Source of the DNA: an uncultured Porphyromonadaceae bacterium
GTDB taxonomy: Bacteria; Bacteroidota; Bacteroidia; Bacteroidales; Muribaculaceae
Assembly (NCBI GenBank): GCA_947175715.1
Contig: CAMWOD010000038.1
Span: 1-7,673 of the forward strand
Direction: 5' to 3'
DNA: 7,673 nucleotides
Position 1 is the first letter of the stretch. Each line of letters begins with the position of its first letter. Both the position numbers and the translations under genes were made by a program. Below, piece by piece: positions 6,427 through 7,673 of this stretch. The notes under the pieces are model-generated. The model saw only the letters and a program-made list of their open reading frames with translations. It searched no databases and was not told the origin of the DNA.

Positions 6427-7542
6427 TTACTCGGTGGTGGCGGCAAACTCCATCAGGTAGGCCTTGATGAAGTCGTCGATGTCGCCATCCATCACGCCGT
6501 TGACGTCGGATGTCTGGAAATTGGTGCGATGATCCTTGACGCGGCGGTCGTCGAACACGTACGAGCGTATCTGGCTACCCCATTCTATCTTCATCTTGCC
6601 GGCTTCAACCTTGGCCTGCTCCTGCATGCGGTGCTGCAGCTCCTTGTCGTAGAGTATCGAGCGGAGCTGTCGCAGGGCGTTCTCCTTGTTCTTGGGCTGG
6701 TCGCGTGTCTCGGTATTCTCGATGAGGATTTCCTCCTTCTCGCCTGTGTAGGGGTCGGTAAACTGGTAGCGCAGACGCACGCCCGACTCCACCTTGTTCA
6801 CGTTCTGGCCGCCGGCGCCTCCCGATCGGAATGTGTCCCACGAAAGCAATGCGGGTTCGACCTTCACCTCGATTGTGTCGTCGACCAGCGGGGTGACGAA
6901 AACCGATGCGAATGAGGTCATGCGCTTGCCCTGGGCGTTGTAGGGCGACACCCTGACGAGGCGATGCACTCCGTTCTCGCTCTTAAGGTAGCCATAGGCG
7001 AAGTCACCCTCGATGTTGATGGTGCATGACTTGATGCCGGCTTCGTCGCCATCGAGTAGGTTGGCGATCGACAGCTTGTAGCCGTGCTTCTCGGCCCAGC
7101 GCATATACATGCGCATGAGCATCGATGCCCAGTCCTGGCTCTCGGTGCCACCGGCGCCCGAGTTGATCTTGAGCACCACGCCCATCTTGTCCTCCTCGCG
7201 GCGAAGCATATTGCGGAGCTCAAGTTTCTCGATTTTGTCCATCGCATCGGCGTAGAGTGAGTCGAGCTCGGCCTCCTCCACAAGTTCCTCCTTGATGAAG
7301 TCCCAGGCCAGCTCTACCTCCTCAACGGCCTTGGCCACTTCGGCATACCCCTCGATCCACTGCTGCAGGTCTTTGATTTTCTTCATCTGAGCCTGTGCCT
7401 CTTTGGGGTGCTCCCAAAAGTCGGGCACATGGGTGCGAAGTTCCTCCTCCTCCACTTGGATTTTCTTGGTGTCGATGTCGAGGTAGTGATATAGCGCGTC
7501 GCGTCGTTGCTGCGCTTCCTTGAGCTGTTCCTGTGTAATCAT
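6427..7542 (-). CDS. prfB: Peptide chain release factor 2 (RF2), without programmed frameshift
   Basis: RF2 reads UAA and UGA stop codons and triggers peptide release. The 371-residue protein has an N-terminal helical domain (about 1-115), INSGAGGTESQDWA (126-139), the stop-recognition tripeptide region VSPYNAQG (198-205; SPY where E. coli has SPF), the catalytic GGQ in SGGAGGQNVNK (240-250) and the conserved C-terminal WGSQIRSYVFDD (321-332). The frame is continuous from the ATG at 7542: at the place where many prfB genes carry CTT TGA C, codons 21-22 read CTC GAC in frame, with no internal stop and no AGGGGG-like sequence before it. Autoregulatory +1 frameshifting is therefore absent. The stop is TAA. 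A promoter just upstream leaves a very short leader. It converges with the transporter gene without an obvious terminator. Confidence 0.97.
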   Translation of the reverse strand: MITQEQLKEAQQRRDALYHYLDIDTKKIQVEEEELRTHVPDFWEHPKEAQAQMKKIKDLQQWIEGYAEVAKAVEEVELAWDFIKEELVEEAELDSLYADAMDKIEKLELRNMLRREEDKMGVVLKINSGAGGTESQDWASMLMRMYMRWAEKHGYKLSIANLLDGDEAGIKSCTINIEGDFAYGYLKSENGVHRLVRVSPYNAQGKRMTSFASVFVTPLVDDTIEVKVEPALLSWDTFRSGGAGGQNVNKVESGVRLRYQFTDPYTGEKEEILIENTETRDQPKNKENALRQLRSILYDKELQHRMQEQAKVEAGKMKIEWGSQIRSYVFDDRRVKDHRTNFQTSDVNGVMDGDIDDFIKAYLMEFAATTE

Positions 7543-7559
7543 CTTTGAGTAATTTTACG

Positions 7560-7590
7560 CGAAGATACTCATTTTTTATAATAGATTAAA
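7560..7590 (-). promoter_or_regulatory. Probable Bacteroidetes-type promoter for prfB
   Basis: On the minus strand TATCTTCG (7560-7567) matches the -7 consensus TAnnTTTG in all but one fixed position. Twenty nt upstream is TTT (7588-7590), a weak -33 element, across an A/T-rich spacer. The predicted start is near 7555, about 12 nt before the ATG at 7542, so the leader is very short. Moderately supported. Confidence 0.5.
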
Positions 7591-7613
7591 CTGTAGGGGA
7601 TATTGCGCAGGCA

Positions 7614-7673
7614 TCATTCAAGGATGTCAGATAATGATACGTCGGGAGTAAGGTGGATGGAGATGTGTAGTAG
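7614..7673 (-). CDS. Possible C-terminal fragment of an unidentified protein, cut by window edge
   Basis: On the minus strand the frame entering from the right edge is open for 19 codons and ends at TGA (7614-7616); the visible residues include HLTPDVSLSDILE. It precedes the prfB promoter, a natural place for the end of an upstream gene in the same direction. The stretch is too short to identify. On the + strand an ATG at 7624 also opens a frame to the window edge, so the coding strand is undecided. Confidence 0.25.
   Translation of the reverse strand, partial: LLHISIHLTPDVSLSDILE

Overview
The window carries ordinary bacterial housekeeping genes from what looks like a member of the Bacteroidales. 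The evidence is three promoters of the Bacteroidetes type (TTG or similar, 19-20 nt, then TAnnTTTG), weak or absent Shine-Dalgarno sequences, A-rich leaders before the start codons, and the gene order DUF177-rpmF-fabH-era-der. The moderate GC content and protein style would fit Muribaculaceae, but that family-level placement is a guess.

Layout, left to right. At the left edge is the 3' part of an HxlR-type winged-helix regulator on the + strand, whose start lies outside the window. A strong GC-rich hairpin separates it from the convergent minus-strand cluster. In transcription order, right to left, that cluster is a DUF177/YceD-like protein, rpmF (ribosomal protein L32), fabH (ketoacyl-ACP synthase III), era and der (ribosome-assembly GTPases). 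A hairpin with a U-tract between fabH and era probably splits it into a DUF177-rpmF-fabH unit and an era-der unit, or acts as an attenuator. The 185-nt rpmF-fabH spacer is unusually long for this cluster and contains a long-range inverted repeat. A divergent promoter region then leads to a + strand sodium:neurotransmitter-symporter-family transporter. This gene converges, with only 11 nt of spacing, on minus-strand prfB (peptide chain release factor 2). The last 130 nt hold the prfB promoter and an unidentified, possibly coding, fragment at the right edge.

How the genes work together: DUF177, L32, Era, Der and RF2 all serve ribosome biogenesis or translation, and FabH starts fatty-acid synthesis. 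The cluster therefore couples ribosome production to membrane lipid synthesis, as the yceD-rpmF-plsX-fabH cluster does in other bacteria, but without plsX. The transporter and the HxlR regulator have no evident functional link to it.

I found no mobile element, CRISPR array, tRNA, rRNA or recognisable new system. The points most worth a second look are prfB, which encodes RF2 in one frame and lacks the programmed frameshift site, and the structured rpmF-fabH spacer.
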